DNA from: Nemania diffusa
Taxonomy: Eukaryota > Ascomycota > Sordariomycetes > Xylariales > Xylariaceae
Length of the DNA stretch: 64,000 bases
Assembly: GCA_038501195.1 (NCBI GenBank)
Contig: JBBPUQ010000004.1
Coordinates: 5,773,636 to 5,837,635, forward strand
Reading direction: 5' to 3'
Shown: positions 61,741 to 64,000 of the stretch, one piece after another
Layout: the number at the start of each line of letters is the position of its first letter
Numbering within the stretch: position 1 is the first letter of the stretch
Program-made: the position numbers and the translations under genes
Notes under the pieces: model-generated
Database searches by the model: none
Seen by the model: only the letters and a program-made list of their open reading frames with translations
What the model was told of the DNA's origin: nothing

Positions 61741-63609
61741 TATTTATTAAAATTATATTTTATAAATTTAAATTTTTTTATAAAATATTTATTAAAATAA
61801 ATAATATATTATTTTTATTATTTTATTTTATATTTTTTATTAATAATAATAAAATATAATTTATATATAATAAAACTTTATAAAATTATTAATTATATTA
61901 ATATTAATATTAAATATTTTAATAATTTATATTTTATATAAAAAAAATAATTATATAAATTAATTATATAAACAATTTTAATTTTAATTAATATATTTAA
62001 AATATTTATATAATTTTTATTAAAAGTTTTATATTTTATATAATATTTAAAAATAATAAAAATTTTTAATTAATTTATTAATATATATTAATAATAATTA
62101 TATTATTAAATTTTTTATTATTTTTTATAAAATTGTTTTATTTTTTATATTATAATTTATTTTATTTTTAAAATATTATATATATAATAATAAAATTTAT
62201 ATATTTTTTTAATTTTATTAATAATTTAATTAAATTTAATAAATATTTTTTAATATATAATAATTTTAATTTTAATTTATTATTAATTAAATAAATATTT
62301 TATTTAATAATTATTTAATTATTATTAAAAATATAAAAATATATATAAATATTAATAAAATATATTTTATAAATTAATTTTTAAAATATTAAAAATATTA
62401 TTAATTTAAATATTATATAATATATATATATATAATAATTAATATTTAAAATTTATTAAATATTTTTTATAAAGTTTTTTTTAAAAAACTTTATATTATT
62501 TATATAAAAATATTAAATATATAATTAATTTAATATTTATTTTATAATATATTTTATATTAAAGTTTATTTAATTTAATATTATATATAAATAAATAATA
62601 TATATTATTAATTATTTTAAATAAAAAGTTATATTATTAATATTAATATATAATAAACATTTTTTATTATTTTTTTATTAATAAATTTTTTTATTATATA
62701 AATTTTATTAAAAAATTTTAAATTAAATTAATATTAATTATAATAATATAATTATAAATTTATAATAAAATATTAAAATAAATATTAAAATAAACTTTAT
62801 TATTTAAAAAATTATATAATTTATTAAAATATTATATTTTTTTAATAATAAAATTTTATTTTATATAATATATATAAATAATAAATATAAATAAATATAT
62901 TATAATATTAAATTTAAAATTATATAATAATTTATATAAAAAATAAAAATTAATAAATAATAATAAAAAAAAATATTATTATTATAAATATAAATATAAA
63001 TTATATTAATAATTTAAAGTTTTAATATTTTAATATTTTAATTAATTATATAAATTTTTATAAATATAAATTATAATTTAAATTTAATTAATTATTAAAA
63101 AACTTTTAATATATATTAATAAAATTTAAATAAATATTTTTATATAATATTATTATTAATTAATATTAATTTAATTTTATATATTAAATTATATATAATA
63201 AATAATAAATTTATAATTAAATAATTAAAATTAATTTTAATAATAATTTATTTATATTATAATATATTTATTTTTTTAATATTTTATAAAATTATAATAT
63301 TATTTATAAATTTATATATTAAATATAATATTATTTTAATTTTATATTTAAAATTATTTTTTAATATATAAAATATATATATATAAATTATTAATATTAT
63401 TTATAATAAAATATAATAATTTATTTAATAAATAATTAATAAATTAAATAATATTATTATTTTAATAAATAAAATATAAAAGTTTTTTTTATATTAAATA
63501 AATTTAATATATTTATAAATTTTAAAAATTTTATTAATTAAAATAATAATTTTAAATAATTTAATATAAATAATATATATTATATTTATATATAATAAAA
63601 AAAATTAAA

Positions 63610-63775
63610 TTATAATTAAAAAATATAAAATATAAATATAATTAAAGTTATAATTTAAAAATATAAAATATAAAATATAAATAATTTAAATTATAAATTA
63701 AAAATATAAAATATTAATAATTAAAATTATAAATTAAAAATATAAAATATAAATAATTTAAATTATAGTTTAAAA
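63610..63775 (+). repeat. Degenerate subtelomeric tandem repeat
   Basis: Four imperfect units of 35-45 bp with the core AATTAAAAATATAAAATATA and TAATTTAAATTATAAATTA. They lie immediately inward of the G-rich joint. Confidence 0.65.
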
Positions 63776-63857
63776 ATGTGTAATGTTGTTATTATTAAAG
63801 TTGTTATATAAAAGTGGAAAATGTAGTTGAAGTTATGGTTTAAGGGCGTGGGGTCGG
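63776..63857 (+). other. G-rich, C-free subtelomeric joint
   Basis: About 26 G but only two C (both in CG) in some 80 bases, for example GTGTAATGTTGTTATTATTA and GTGGAAAATGTAGTTGAAG, leading into AAGGGCGTGGGGTCGG. This one-sided composition contrasts with the symmetrical loss of C and G inward. It may be an ancient degenerate telomere tract or strand-biased C deamination near the terminus. Confidence 0.6.
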
Positions 63858-64000
63858 TTAGGGTTAGGGTTAGGGTTAGGGTTAGGGTTAGGGTTAGGGT
63901 TAGGGTTAGGGTTAGGGTTAGGGTTAGGGTTAGGGTTAGGGTTAGGGTTAGGGTTAGGGTTAGGGTTAGGGTTAGGGTTAGGGTTAGGGTTAGGGTTAGG
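63858..64000 (+). repeat. Telomere, (TTAGGG)23 plus TTAGG
   Basis: 143 bp of perfect TTAGGG repeats running 5' to 3' off the end of the window. The G-rich strand faces outward, so this is a right-hand chromosome end in this orientation. TTAGGG is the usual repeat of filamentous fungi and of vertebrates. The RIP pattern inward points to an ascomycete. Confidence 0.98.

Larger units (their letters stand above)
52090..63775. other. A/T desert: 11.7 kb of almost pure A and T, no genes
   Basis: Whole lines contain no G or C. The few that remain are mostly in AAAGTTT or AAACTTT, for example near 54,544, 58,909, 59,489, 61,550 and 62,473, that is C followed by T. RIP attacks CpT least, so this looks like RIP near completion. 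No frame of any length exists on either strand. Several internal repeats are listed separately. Confidence 0.8.

Overview
The window is the right-hand end of a linear nuclear chromosome, almost certainly from a filamentous ascomycete fungus with strong repeat-induced point mutation (RIP). It ends in a perfect TTAGGG array (63,858-64,000). Everything inward is extremely A+T-rich, full of decayed repeats, and shows the C-to-T / G-to-A scarring expected of RIP. I found no intact protein gene, rRNA, tRNA or CRISPR array.

Layout. (1) 1-17,376: A+T-rich repeat debris with dispersed duplications, satellites and tandem arrays (42-47 bp, 60 bp, 541 bp, 33 bp), plus one less-mutated island near 15.4-15.8 kb. 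(2) 17,377-50,224: two directly adjacent head-to-tail copies of a 16.4-kb unit (copy 1 17,377-33,768; copy 2 33,769-50,224). Stretches I aligned differ only by transitions, so each copy was mutated separately after duplication; copy 2 is the better preserved. (3) 50,225-51,830: flank with more of the same small hairpins, a minus-strand coding relic, and a less-mutated island with a possible short solo LTR. (4) 52,090-63,775: an 11.7-kb stretch that is nearly pure A/T. (5) 63,776-63,857: a G-rich, C-poor subtelomeric joint, then the telomere.

The 16.4-kb unit is the main object of interest. Its left end has a near-palindrome, an 11-bp-stem hairpin, and six or seven ~62-bp iterons with a palindromic core. 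Behind these lie eight long decayed reading frames (A/B, C, D, J, E, F1/F2, G, H), all on the + strand. They can be followed in a fixed frame for hundreds of codons, broken almost only by TAA/TAG as expected from RIP. Distinctive parts are a Lys/Ala-rich tail (J), an Asn/Ser/Lys tail that was probably Asp/Ser/Glu before mutation (D), exact 23-residue repeats (G), and a frame of about 1,000 codons (H). A family of ~45-nt palindromic hairpins (TTAAAAAACAGAATATTT and its mirror) recurs at least 13 times per copy, often between or at the edges of frames.

I recognise none of these proteins, and I see no LTRs, clear terminal inverted repeats or target-site duplication. A large mobile element of unknown class is the best reading; a plain segmental duplication of a subtelomeric gene block is the main alternative. 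Coordinates of decayed genes are reading-frame extents, not verified gene models.
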